Notes under the pieces: generated by a model
What the model saw: only the letters and a program-made list of their open reading frames with translations
Database searches by the model: none
What the model was told of the DNA's origin: nothing
Assembly (NCBI RefSeq): GCF_037042905.1
Contig: NC_087245.1
Location: 30,940,001 to 31,004,000 of the forward strand
Length of the DNA stretch: 64,000 bases
From: Lytechinus pictus
Taxonomy: Eukaryota > Echinodermata > Echinoidea > Temnopleuroida > Toxopneustidae
Direction: 5' to 3'
Program-made: the position numbers and the translations under genes
Part shown: positions 45,853-56,907 of the stretch, piece after piece
How positions within the stretch are numbered: position 1 is the stretch's first letter
How the letters are laid out: every line of letters begins with the position of its first letter

Positions 45853-46129
45853 TATAGTACAAATATCCTGGTTCTCTTTGGATTAATCAATATATGTAAA
45901 TCATTGTTTCTTTTAAAGCAATCAAAGACATAACCCCAATTTTCGTTTCAAAATTACCTTCTTCATTTGATAGGATGCTACAATAGATGTATCATTGTTA
46001 ATTTTGTCGACTTCTTTACCATGTTTACAGCATTTATCTTCCACACTTTCAGCGATTATCCTACTATTTACGTTCCTTTGATTTGAATGATCATTTACCA
46101 AGTTCACATTATATTACGTTATTTACGTA

Positions 46130-46430
46130 TTCGAGAGATCCGCGTCCAACAAGCCAGCTTCTCAGCTGGTCTCTATCATTTCACCCCTTTCTTTTTTTTA
46201 ACATACACACAAATAGTCATACTTTTAAGAATGTTTAGTTTTATAAAATGATGATATAAGCATCGTATTTTGTTCGTATAAATTACATTACCCAATTTTG
46301 CAAATGTAAGGTAATTACTTTTGTTCATTTTGGTTTGTAATTGTATTTGTATTTATGTATTTCTGATTTGTATGTGAAAAATGGAAAGAAACGAAGTGAA
46401 ATAAATCAAAAAATTATCATTATTATTATT
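46130..46430 (+). mobile_element. LINE 3' end fragment
   Basis: Contains CAAGCCAGCTTCTCAGCTGG, similar to CAAGCTCTGCTTTTCAGTTGG in the 3' region of the LINE at 50480-52480, and ends in AATAAATC plus A- and ATT-rich tail. Only untranslated sequence remains. Confidence 0.5.
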
Positions 46431-46458
46431 ATGTTTACTGTGGGGTTTACTGGTCGAC

Positions 46459-46466
46459 TGTATATA

Positions 46467-46532
<66 letters not shown>
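46459..46532. repeat. TA microsatellite
   Basis: About 70 bp of alternating AT with interspersed GT steps. Confidence 0.9.
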
Positions 46533-46534
<2 letters not shown>

Positions 46535-47415
46535 TAAGTATTATTTCCATTAAGTTGGACAAGAAAACATTATATTATATTATTACTCACTAATGTAGAT
46601 TACATATATTATATGAAGAAACTGTTCAAAGGAAAGTAATGTCTTTACTGTTTTCCAAATACACTAGATCAGACAAACGAAAATCTTACAGCTCGAGCAG
46701 GTAACCTGCTACACATCTGCACACCTTGAAATTCTCCGGCAAGTTCATACGATGTGTCCTTTTACTACTAGGCTTATACAAAAAAGTTACGCAATGTCGT
46801 TAGTGCCAAACCGCTTTCTTTTCATTGCTTCAGGCATAAACCATTACACAGAATACAAGCAGTCGATATTATTGTCCTTACTGATCACTCAACCATCAAT
46901 GGCACATTCCCCCTCTCTCTTATCTCAACACCCCCCCCCCCCCCCCCCATTCTCGCGTCTGTCTCTCTCCCTCTCTTGATCGAAATATCTATCAATGTAA
47001 AGTGCAGGTTTTATTTTCATGTGTTTGGTGCAAAGAAATTAAATAAAACACTTTCCTTGCATCTTCCAACGTGAGAAATGTAGGCTAAAATAATAGGATG
47101 ATAGTGATTATGACTGCAATTATATGGTGTCTTAATGTTAATGATAACAGTTACTAGAATGGTCCAGATTCACTCAAAATAAAGTAATAACAGAATAATG
47201 CAAATAAAAGTAGAGCTTTGGTGTGTCGTAACTTTCTTATTTTTATCTGATTTTGATTTTTTTTAAATCAGTGTTATGCTTGTTTGATTTTTCTCATTTT
47301 TATTCAAATCACCAATTTGTTTGGTGGACTTGCCCATGAATGAAAGTTGCTCCAGTAAGTCCAGTCAATGTATGTTTGAATGGGTCTACGAACTATCCAT
47401 TGTAGAAATTTCAAT
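46533..47415. other. Intergenic, 3' flank of the first GPCR gene
   Basis: Holds a C-run at 46931-46948 and a solitary foldback E right arm (about 47185-47333: TAACTTTCTTATTTTTATCTG to TTTGGTGGACTTGCCC). That arm ends about 80 bp from the receptor stop codon and may contribute to the 3' untranslated region. Confidence 0.5.
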
Positions 47416-48549
47416 CTACCTACATCGAAACATATATCGAAGAGCAGACTTGAAATCTTGCCTCGAGAACATGTACACAAAACAATTGACACAGCAATTT
47501 CCTTTCCCCACTGTATAGGTTATTAATAGGCTAATATCGTGAGGGATTCTCTTTGAATACACCGTCCTGGCCACTAATATTGTAAATGGCATCCACAACA
47601 TCATATAGCAACCAGTAACTAAGCATGTGGTACGAAGGTTCCGGATATTGTGATGCGAATGTTTCTTTTGTTTCTTTAAGTCTGGGAATCGACTGTGTTG
47701 ACGCCAGTTCTTTGGTCTGAGCACGACCTCCTTCTTAGATCTAGAAGACGTTGGGCTGATATTGGACACGCTTTCTAACGATGTGGCGACTTGAGGTGCT
47801 TTCCGACGCTCTTGGAAAGGTCCGGACGAATGGGAATGACTGACTCTGCTGCTAAGGGTTCTAAGTCGCATCGCAGCATTCTCTTGTGCTGATATCACCC
47901 TTGCGTGATTCCGCACAATGCAAAACATCCGGGAATACATTGCCAGGACAAGAACCTCTAGCGGCCACATGCCAATGAGAGTGACTATGTATATTCGGTG
48001 ACGAACATCAAGTACATAGAAGATATTCTTGCCGAGAAAACCAATGTCGTCGAGCGATTTGTCCGAAAGTCTCATAACGACTAATCCAAGGACTAGGATT
48101 GAAATGGAAACCAGAAGTGAACCAACTAGAGCCCTCTTCTTGGTGATGATTTCATGGTATTTGTATGGCTGCACAACGTAAAGATATCGATCAAGGTTCA
48201 CGGCAAATATAAGCACTGCACTTGTCACTGAAGACCAGGTTCCTAAAACGAAACATGCTTGGCTCAGAATATCCCAAGCAGTGCTGCCTGTCCATCCTAC
48301 CCTAGGTGTAATGACCGAAGTGGCCAAACAGACGGCGGTCAAGAGGTCTGTCATTGATAGAGCAGTCAGGAAAACCTTTGTTCCTCCATCGGCTTGAACG
48401 CGGGGAATAATCAAAAGATTTATAACATTTCCTGAGATACCTATAGCGGATATCAACGACCACAATGTAGCAAATATTGCATTTACAGTGTAATACCCCG
48501 GTGGCAAGAGCTCATCCGTGTCATTTAAAGCCAGAGTGTGGTCTCCCAT
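47416..48549 (-). CDS. Rhodopsin-type G protein-coupled receptor, intronless, paralog 1
   Basis: 377 residues from the ATG at 48549; the frame is open 13 codons further but without ATG. Seven hydrophobic spans fit TM1 about 24-48 (GISGN, Asn41), TM2 58-80 (SMTDLL, Asp68), TM3 93-118 ending in LDRYLYVVQP (Asp120-Arg121-Tyr122), TM4 140-160, TM5 186-212, TM6 306-330 (LWMPF, Trp319, Pro321) and TM7 338-361. The NPxxY motif reads NCFVY (355-359). The Cys expected at the top of TM3 is absent and there is no Cys in extracellular loop 2. An N-glycosylation site (NDT) is at residue 9. Intracellular loop 3 is long and basic. Ligand unknown. Clearly paralogous to the receptor at 55726-56907 (shared AQENAA.RL, NLRNLRT..LVTGCY, CCVNC.VYM.SR..FKS). 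Confidence 0.9.
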   Translation of the reverse strand: MGDHTLALNDTDELLPPGYYTVNAIFATLWSLISAIGISGNVINLLIIPRVQADGGTKVFLTALSMTDLLTAVCLATSVITPRVGWTGSTAWDILSQACFVLGTWSSVTSAVLIFAVNLDRYLYVVQPYKYHEIITKKRALVGSLLVSISILVLGLVVMRLSDKSLDDIGFLGKNIFYVLDVRHRIYIVTLIGMWPLEVLVLAMYSRMFCIVRNHARVISAQENAAMRLRTLSSRVSHSHSSGPFQERRKAPQVATSLESVSNISPTSSRSKKEVVLRPKNWRQHSRFPDLKKQKKHSHHNIRNLRTTCLVTGCYMMLWMPFTILVARTVYSKRIPHDISLLITYTVGKGNCCVNCFVYMFSRQDFKSALRYMFRCR

Positions 48550-50479
48550 GCTGATTTGGATCTTCAGTAGTCTGACAACAATCGACAATTCAACATTGTA
48601 TATGAAGCATGTTCGAAGTGCTGTACTTCTTGCATTTTAGTCCAAATATATAGATTGTTTCCCGTTAAGTTAGAACCATGAGTGAAACTGACTGACCGCC
48701 TGATGCTATTACGCCTAAACACATAGAAGGAAAGGAAATTTTTCAAATTCACCTAGAGTTTTCAATGTTTAAAATATTGATGACAATTTTTGAACAGGTG
48801 CGGAATACTAAAAGATGGTATCACTCCCTTTGACCAACTTCACTCATAGAAATATCACTTCCACCATTAGAATTCCTTTTGATCCCAACGGTAGTTTTAC
48901 GTCAAATTTATAACAAAAAAAGAAAGATAGGATACCGATTTGAACCAGTCGTGACCGGTTGAAACCAGATGAGACTTCCAATGATCAAACTGGAAGTCGC
49001 CGCAATCTGTGCAGCGTTTGATCGGTTTTGACAGTTCTACGGGTAATTAAATAAGATCTTCGAATATTGTCCAGTTGGCATGGCTATCCTGATTGACATA
49101 ATATTCCAAAGATCGCTCCATTAGCGTTCATTAGGCTTGCTCGTATCGAGGTTGTCTTATTGATCAAAGTGTTATTTATTGATAAATTAATAAATTTTTG
49201 AAGCTAAGTGATTGCGACCTAGCCCATTATTCCGAAATAAAGGGAAATGGAAAATCGACCAATGCATGAAAGGGACGATATTCATCGTTTCTATGATGAT
49301 GGCCAACACCTCAGGAAAAAAATATTGTGTGCCTATAATTTTCGTCTCAAATATTTTCGTATGTTACTGATGGAGATCATCATAATACCTGCCGTGTTTG
49401 CCCCCTGTAAAAAAAATGTCAAAAAAACAACAACCGTGATTGACGTAATTGTTTCAATAAATGTCACATGAAATGAAGGGTTAGTAGATTCAAATCGTTA
49501 CCCGTGTTGGCTGTGTATGTGATATGTTGTTGTAATGAAGCCCGGAAAATTCAAAATTTGAAAAGAGGGAAAATGTAAAAGTGACCAGAAACGCCATTAA
49601 AATTTTATCCGATATTTTCCATGTATTACAATAATTTTTTCTTTTTCCTAGGTGTTTTTATACATATCAAAGGTGAATATATTTTTTCAAGAAATTGTGT
49701 GTATGGTCACCAATGTCATTTATCCCCAAATCCAGAAGATATTTCATTATTGTTAGCGGTGCAACCTTGTAGCGCAAATATATTATGTATGATTAATAAT
49801 GTACCTACAAACAAAACAAGTTTGTGATTTTTCTTATCTGCACACCTTCTTTTGTTTTAAATGATATCATATTTCTTCCTCTGCAAACATGAAATATATT
49901 ACATTAAATCTTGCTTAATCAATGCATACACTGCAGATCCAGTCCCACTACACACACGCTCGTCTACACATGCACGCCCACACACACCCGATTAAATAGA
50001 TTGTAATCACATAGGTGAGGGGAGAAGAGAAATATGTGTTTTAGAGTAAGAGAGAGGGGATGTAAAAAATGAATACTTTTCTAAATTGGCGTACACCAAC
50101 ATGCATACTTTCACTAAATGTTTCATGTTACTATATCAAATTTCCTATGCAAATGGCAAAAGATTAGGAACCAGATATTGATTGTTTTTTAATAATCTTT
50201 TATTCTCTTCTCTCATCAAACAAAATTGAACTTAGTAAAACATTACATTCATGATCATAAATTAAAAAACTATATCAAATCAAATTACACCATAATTACA
50301 AAGCTTGGTTTGAACGTACAATCATTGTGATCAACACATTCATACAATTGACAATTCTTAACGAAAATGAAGTAAAACATTTTCATGAATAAATTCTAAA
50401 TCAATCAATTTGTTCTCAAAATATCTGATATACATTTTTTCTATATTCTTTTCTCTTACATTTATACACATATATAATA
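48550..50479. other. Intergenic upstream of the first GPCR gene
   Basis: Should contain the receptor promoter near 48550-49000. No exon seen. CA-rich tracts near 49950-49990. No repeats identified with confidence. Confidence 0.4.
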
Positions 50480-52480
50480 CATATGTCTAATTGAAAAACA
50501 GTACAACCTAACATCATGTTTTTCTCTCCTACGAACGCACAGGAGATAATTAAAATTATATCTAGCCTAAAATTAAATAAAAGTGCAGGATTTGATAACA
50601 TTGATAACAACCTTCTACAGAAAACTATGAATTATATAATTGACCCTCTTATTTATATATTCAATTTGTCATTATCATCGGGAAATATTCCAAAATCAAT
50701 GAAAATTTATAAGATAATACCAGTCTTCAAAAAGGGTGATAGTTCTTTAGCAAGTAACTACAGACCGATTTCATTGCTTACAAACTTATCTAAAATTCTT
50801 GAAAAATTGGTTCACATACGAACAATATGGTTTTTTTTTTAAAGCACAACATCCTATCCGATACTCAATTTGGTTTCCGGGAAAAGAGTAGCACTTCCCA
50901 TGCAATACTTTCTATAGTTCAAACAGTTGCCAAAGCTTATGACAAGTCTTCGAATACGATTGGTTTGTTCTTAGATTTTTCTAAAGCATTCGATACAGTT
51001 GATCATAACATTCTCCTTTATAAACTTTCTCATTATAGAATTAGAGGGGAACCACTAAAGTGGTTCAAGAATTATCTAACCGGGCGTTCACAGTTCGTTT
51101 CACTTGATGGTGATATTTCTGAACGTAAACCTGTCCTTTGTGGAGTTCCACAGGGCAGCATTCTTGGCCCACTTTTGTTCATTACCTATATAAATGATAT
51201 TGATATGTAATCTAGATTGCTTCAATTTATACTTTTTGCTGATGACTCTAATACATTTCTGTCGCACCCCGACCCAGAGCAATTGACGCAAATATTCAAT
51301 GACGAACTAAAAAAAAATTCTAATTGGATAACAGCTAACAAACTCTCTCTTAACCTAGAAAAAACTAGCTACATGCTATTTAGCAACAAGATTATGACTG
51401 TACCAAAATATGTAATTTTAAATGATACTGTTATTCAAAGAGTGTGATCTACTAAATTTTTGGGACTGATCATTGACGAAAAACTTTCTTAGAAAAAACA
51501 TATTGATAATATTTGTAAAATCATTGCTCGCAACATTGGTGTCATTAGAAAATTAAGTCACTTCTTACCCCATTATATTTTGTTATCATTATATTCAACG
51601 TTAATTTTACCTTATCTGAATTACGGAGTTGTTGCATGGGGTAACGCAGCGAATTCTCAAATTAATAGACTTTTTATATTACAAAAAAGAGTGATTCGTA
51701 TTATTAGTCATGCAGAATTCAGGGCACATACAAATATTCTGTTTTTGACAAATAAAGTCTTGAAGATTAAAGATTTATATTCTTTTCAACTCGGACAGTT
51801 AATGTACAAGTTTATCAATAAACAATTTCCGTTACCTTTTAATAATATGTTTGTAAAAAATGATACAATTCATAAGCACTTCACTCGCCAGGCGAGTTCC
51901 TTTCATTTGCTTCTGAATAGAACATCGTTTGCACAGAAGACATTTGTTTTTACTGGTCCAAAATTATGGAATTCTTTTTCAAAGGATATTATACAATGTA
52001 ATTCAATACAAAATTTCAAAGGAAAACTTAAAAAATATTTTCTGAATTCATATTAGATTATCGTTTTTTCACAAAGTAATGTAATTCAGAACTTAATATG
52101 TAAATGTGTTTATTAATTTCTCTTTGTACATATGTTTAATCGTTTATGATTTCTGTATACAGTGTATACTGAATCATTTATTTTCATTATTATTTATCTA
52201 TTTTAATTTTTGTTTATTTTTTATTCATTGTATGTATATATATTATTTATTTCTTTATTTTATCTTATTTTTTTATTCATAAAATGTACTTATGAAAGGG
52301 GGCCTTCACCCTACAAGCTCTGCTTTTCAGTTGGTCTCCTTCTCTTTCGATTTCATAGTATTATTGTGTTATAGAAATGATTTAAATGTTATATTTTGTA
52401 AATATGTATATTGAACTATCATTGTAAATGTAAAAAGATTGAAAGAGAAAATAAATGAATTGGATTGAATTGATTCAAAC
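50480..52480 (+). pseudogene. Decayed 5'-truncated LINE (Jockey/CR1-type reverse transcriptase)
   Basis: Coding remnants run from 50516 to 52054 in shifting frames. Reverse transcriptase signatures: KLNKSAGFDNI, KIIPVFKKGD...NYRPISLL, LFLDFSKAFDTVDH, GVPQGSILGPLLF and the catalytic LFADDSNTF (51234-51260), then the C-terminal PKLWNSFSKD...FKGKLKKYFL. Damage: a frameshift near 50820-50840, a stop after INDIDM (51208-51210), and stops at 51445-51447 and 51490-51492. The endonuclease half is missing. The 3' untranslated region ends in a GAATTGGATTGAATTG tail. A non-functional copy. Confidence 0.9.
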
Positions 52481-52656
52481 AAATTATTCACCATTTCTTG
52501 ATGTTTGTATCACATACACAAAAAAAATCCTGAATCCTGTAAATTATTAAAATACACTAATAAGATTTATGAGAGAAGATTTAATATTCATAATTCTCGG
52601 ACACACTCACATCCCACCCCCAACTTACTCAACACAGATTCACACACAAACACCCC

Positions 52657-54266
52657 CAGTGGCGTAACAGGCGGGGGGGGCAAGGTGCCCCCCCCCCCTG
52701 GCAGATTTCACCGGGAAAATAAAAAAACGGGAAAAAGGAAAAGGGAGGGAGAAAGAAAGGGAAAGGGGGAGGAAAAGGGAAAAGGAAATGAGGAAATGAG
52801 GAAAAGGGAAGGGGAAGGGAAAAGTGAAAAGAAAACGAAGATTTTTTTTTTAATGGAAAAGGAAGGAAAGCGGGATAAGGAATGAAAGAAGAACATTTGA
52901 TAAAGAACAAATAATTCCGACATAGGCCTATGTACATACCTTGAAGCGCCACACTTAGTGTGGCAGGGTTTGGGGGGCTTTATATGTAATGCAATAGCAT
53001 GATGGGAAATAAATTAAAAGATGACATAATGGCAAACAATAGCGGGAAATGAAGGTAGAATGTAATTAGTCAATAGCTGAATTGGAAAACAAAGAAAAGG
53101 AACAAGAAAAAAATTAATAACATGACCGAGCTGCCGAGGATAAAGAGCGGGAAGAAAGATGGACTGCATACAACACTGTGCTCTAAGCTTGCTAATAAGC
53201 TACCGCAGCTTTTCCCCAGACCCCATGCAGTAGGAAATCTCCATCTACCTTCAATGGCTCTATAACACCCCCATGTAGGGACCCTTCCTACATTAAGCTT
53301 TACGTTTAATCGCTGGCGTACAGGCGCGGGGGTCTTGGTTCCACACCCAAGAGGAAATAAAATAAATTATAGGAGACAACGTATAATGAAATGAATGGAA
53401 ACAATGAAATGTGTTATTTGCTGAATATAATGGAAAAAATCTATCACATAATTATAATTTAATTTCAATAGGCAATTTTTTTCCAGCTCGCTTTGCTCGC
53501 TGGCGACTTTTTACAAATTTTCCCACATTGCTAAGTTTTGCCCCCTCAAAACATTTGGTTCAACTGGAAAAAAAATGTGTTGTGTAAAAGCTCTGTATGT
53601 ACCCGCGATTTGATTAAAAATAGCGGCAATCTGCGAGGTTTAAATAACTTTGATATCAAGAAGTTCCGGGGGCTCCAGACGGACCCCATAGCACTGCCGT
53701 ATATGAGTATGGAAGGTTGGGTCATGGTCCCCAAAAGTTCTACAATCAAGAAAAAAAAAGGATGAAAGAAAAGCAAAGGAAAAGTGTAGGATATGATTTT
53801 ATTTACTGAATATAATGTCAAAAAATATCTCAAAGTTAGATTCTCATGAATAGGTGATTCTTTTTTTCTCGCTCGCTTCGCTCGCTCGGGACTTATATTA
53901 AGCAGCTTTTTAGCACCTGCGCCCTCGTTTTTTTTACTTTTCACGCTACTGCCGCAACTGAGAATCCTGTTCAGTGGCGTACAGACCACAAAAAAAGGAA
54001 TGAAAGAGTGAAATATATTCTCTGGATATCATGTCAAAATATATCACAAAATTTGATTTTTGTATTAAAAATGTCAAGATTTTGCTCCCTCGCTTCGCTC
54101 GCTCGCAACTTTTTTTAAAAGATAAATTCTGCCTGATACGCAATGTCTGGCCCTCTCAAAATCGTCGCCTCATTACACCATTACGCCTGTTCATACCATG
54201 ATATGACCGGGAAATTTTGGCTCTTGCCCCCCCCCCCCCTGGCCACCGACTCCTGTTACGCCGCCG
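52657..54266. mobile_element. 1.6-kb hAT-like non-autonomous element
   Basis: Ends CAGTGGCGTAACAGG and CCTGTTACGCCGCCG with flanking AACACCCC at 52649-52656 and 54267-54274, an 8-bp target duplication. Just inside both ends are C/G-runs. The left part is a long purine tract (about 52715-52840). The right part has three degenerate modules, each with a GCTCGC(T)TTCGCTCGC-type palindrome (53486-53505, 53869-53889, 54085-54105) preceded by a CTGAATATAATGTCAAAA-like stretch. Frames across it are artefacts of low complexity. Confidence 0.78.
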
Positions 54267-54274
54267 AACACCCC

Positions 54275-55035
54275 CCCCCCCTGCACACACACATACACCC
54301 TCACACACACACATACATCCACCAAATCAAATGCATTTCATCTGTCCGCATAAGTGTCATGGCAGCCGTCATGAAAATAAGTGAATGTCTAAGTTTAGTC
54401 AAAGAAACAAATGGCTCGTCGTCATGAAGTGTAAAAATTTTCCCACTTCCTCAGGTGACCGGATAATTTTTCACGTGCCTCTGCTATTCTTTTTTCCTCC
54501 TTTTCATTTTCCAATATTCGGAGTTTATTTTGATATCACATGACATTCTGAATAGTGCGAACAAATACTCATTCAATCACACTGCATAATTATAAGAATG
54601 CGTTTGACAAAACACAGGTTTTTACCAAATTGAAATTTGAATATATAATCATAGACCTTTGTAGTTCAACAATGATATAATCGAATATAACGCTAAAAAG
54701 GGGGTAATTTCGGACTCCAATTTGCATTTTAGACCTTTCGCAACTAATTTGATTTGGTCCATCGCTTGATTCTCGTGTCTTACTCTTATAACTCTAACTA
54801 AAATATATTGAAATAATTGAGCATTGCCAACAGTTGTCCAATAGAAATGGGTAAAATGAAACCCATCCTTGTTTAAGTTGGCCCTTTAATTCCCCTTCCA
54901 TAGGTGCTCTTTGCCCCCCCCCATAGACACACATTCACACACATTTAAAACTTATTGCTACTCTGAGACGAAGCGTAAGTACATGAATGTTGTATCTTTG
55001 ATAAGTTTCCATTTGCATATTGCAAAAAACGAAAA
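54275..55035. other. Intergenic, nothing recognised
   Basis: CA-rich run at 54280-54320, otherwise AT-rich with no exon or clear repeat, up to the duplicated receptor 3' end. Confidence 0.4.
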
Positions 55036-55831
55036 GGCAATCAATGAAAACCTTATTTCCATGCATTTCGAAAAAAATGTCAACATGTATTGAAAATGAA
55101 TTGTAGTAAAAGTGATGACCATTCATGTTTAGATACAACACTGTTGATAAGTTTAAATAAAACATTGATTTTTTACAGCATTATGATAAATTTACATTTT
55201 TTTCTCATGAAAATCAACATTCTGTAACTAGGAATAACATTTTCTCTCTAAAAAAAAAAACATACTACACTGTTGCCTCCAGAAGAAACCGTAATTTCAT
55301 CATCGAATCAAATACATATCATAGACAACAATTCCCTTTTTGGAGGACCGACTTGAAGCTGTATCGCGAGGACATATACACAAAACAATTGACACAGCAA
55401 CACCCCATCCTCAAAATATAGGATATCAGAAAAGGCAATCAATGAAAACCTTATTTCCATGCATTTCGAAAAAAATTTCAACATGTACTGAAAATGAATT
55501 GTAGTAAAAGTGATGACCATTCATGTTAAAATTAAACGTCACAACATTGTTGATAAGTATAAATAAAACATTGATTTTTTTACAGCATTATGATAAATTT
55601 TATTCACATTTTTTCTCATGAAAATCAACATTCTGTAACTAGGAATAACATTTTCTCTCTAAAAAAACATACTACACTGTTGCCTCCAGAAGAAACCGTA
55701 ATTTCATCATCGAATCAAATACATATTATCGACAACAATTTCTTTTTTGGAGGACCGACTTGAAGCTGTAGCGCGAGGACATATACACTAAACAATTGAC
55801 ACAGCAACACCCCAACCCCATAGTATAGGAT
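55036..55831. repeat. Tandem duplication of the 3' end of the second GPCR gene
   Basis: Two units of about 395-400 bp: 55036-55429 and 55430-55831. Unit 2 contains the true end of the receptor frame (stop at 55726). Unit 1 contains a diverged copy of the last 30 or so codons (minus strand, about 55320-55420) and the following untranslated sequence. Shared blocks include TTCTCATGAAAATCAACATT and GGAGGACCGACTTGAAGCTG. Confidence 0.88.
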
Positions 55832-56907
55832 ACCAGAAATATGTCCTTGTTCGGTGGATTCCCAGTCAACGCTGCTCCTGCAACTATGATGGAATAAGGG
55901 GCCCATGCCATCAGGTAGCAGCCTGTCACCAAAAATGATGTTCGGAGGTTCCGGAGGTTTTGGTGGATAATCTTCATTTGCTCTTTCAGCTTGCATCCTT
56001 TACGTTTCTTACGCTGCAGGACGCCAACTGTCCTTATTTGAAACCTATTCGAGGGAAGTCCTGACGCCGACGCTTCAGCTCCACCTTGGGGTGAAGCGTT
56101 ATGGAAAGTAGAAGACATTACCTTGGGTGTTTTCGGGGATTTTTGCAATGTATGTCCGGGCAGTCCGGCTGAGCTGGCATGGCCTGTGAAGTCGATCGCG
56201 GCGCTGATACTCTTAAGCCTAACTGCAGCATTCTCCTGCGCAGTAATTTTGTTTGTATGTCTCCGCACTATGCAAAACATTCTGGCATACACTGCTATAA
56301 CCACAATCTGAAGAAACCAGACAAAGGCTGCAAATACTAAGCTCGGATAATAAAAATACGTAGTATCAAGAATGAAGATCATATTATTACTTTTAAACGA
56401 AAATGTTGCGAAAGATTTTTGTGTCAGGCCAGCGCACAGCAAATTTATGACCAGTACGATAAGAGCAATAACTATTGTACTAAAAGCAGCTCGCTTGCCA
56501 TTGATTATAGCATCATACTTGAAAGGTAAGACGATATGCAGAAAGCGATCGAGATTCACAATAACTATGAATGTAGCACTTGTTAGTGAAGACCATCGAA
56601 CGATGATGGAAACGGTCTGGCTTACCAAGTCCCAACTACCACTATCTTCCCAGCCTGCCCGAGTAACAACGACCTGGGTAATCAAGGAAATGGCCGTAAA
56701 CAGGTCTGATACCGAAAGAGCGATGATGAAAACCTTCGTTGCTACACCAACGTGTAGTCGACTAATCGCTGTCAGGTTAATCGAATTCCCAGAGATGCCG
56801 ATGAAGGAGATCAGGGACCACACAACAGCATAAGGAAGAAATAGTTCATAGTACCCATCCGATTTGATATTTTCGTTTGTTGTTGACATATTCATTGTTA
56901 CTTCCAT
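55726..56907 (-). CDS. Rhodopsin-type G protein-coupled receptor, intronless, paralog 2
   Basis: 393 residues from the ATG at 56907. Seven spans with TM1 GISGN (Asn41), TM2 SVSDLF (Asp68), TM3 ending in NLDRFLHIVLP (DRF at 120-122), TM6 AWAPY (Trp335, Pro337) and TM7 with NCLVY (371-375) instead of NPxxY. There is no Cys near the top of TM3 or in loop 2, so the usual extracellular disulphide is missing. The N-terminus has NMS as a possible glycosylation site. Intracellular loop 3 is about 100 residues, Ser/Gly/Lys-rich. Same orientation as paralog 1, about 7 kb away, with the same insert and C-terminal motifs, so the pair arose by local duplication. Echinoderms are known to have large expansions of intronless rhodopsin-type receptors; membership here is inference. 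Ligand unknown. Confidence 0.9.
   Translation of the reverse strand: MEVTMNMSTTNENIKSDGYYELFLPYAVVWSLISFIGISGNSINLTAISRLHVGVATKVFIIALSVSDLFTAISLITQVVVTRAGWEDSGSWDLVSQTVSIIVRWSSLTSATFIVIVNLDRFLHIVLPFKYDAIINGKRAAFSTIVIALIVLVINLLCAGLTQKSFATFSFKSNNMIFILDTTYFYYPSLVFAAFVWFLQIVVIAVYARMFCIVRRHTNKITAQENAAVRLKSISAAIDFTGHASSAGLPGHTLQKSPKTPKVMSSTFHNASPQGGAEASASGLPSNRFQIRTVGVLQRKKRKGCKLKEQMKIIHQNLRNLRTSFLVTGCYLMAWAPYSIIVAGAALTGNPPNKDIFLVSYTMGLGCCCVNCLVYMSSRYSFKSVLQKRNCCR

Noticed and set aside
46341-46562. Tyr/Ile-rich open frames on both strands
   Set aside because: Translations of the TA microsatellite.
52505-52952. Lys/Glu-rich and Phe/Pro/Ser-rich open frames
   Set aside because: Translations of the purine tract and its complement.
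53546-53989. 147-codon open frame, minus strand
   Set aside because: It lies in the non-coding hAT-like element, overlaps palindromes, and has no domain.
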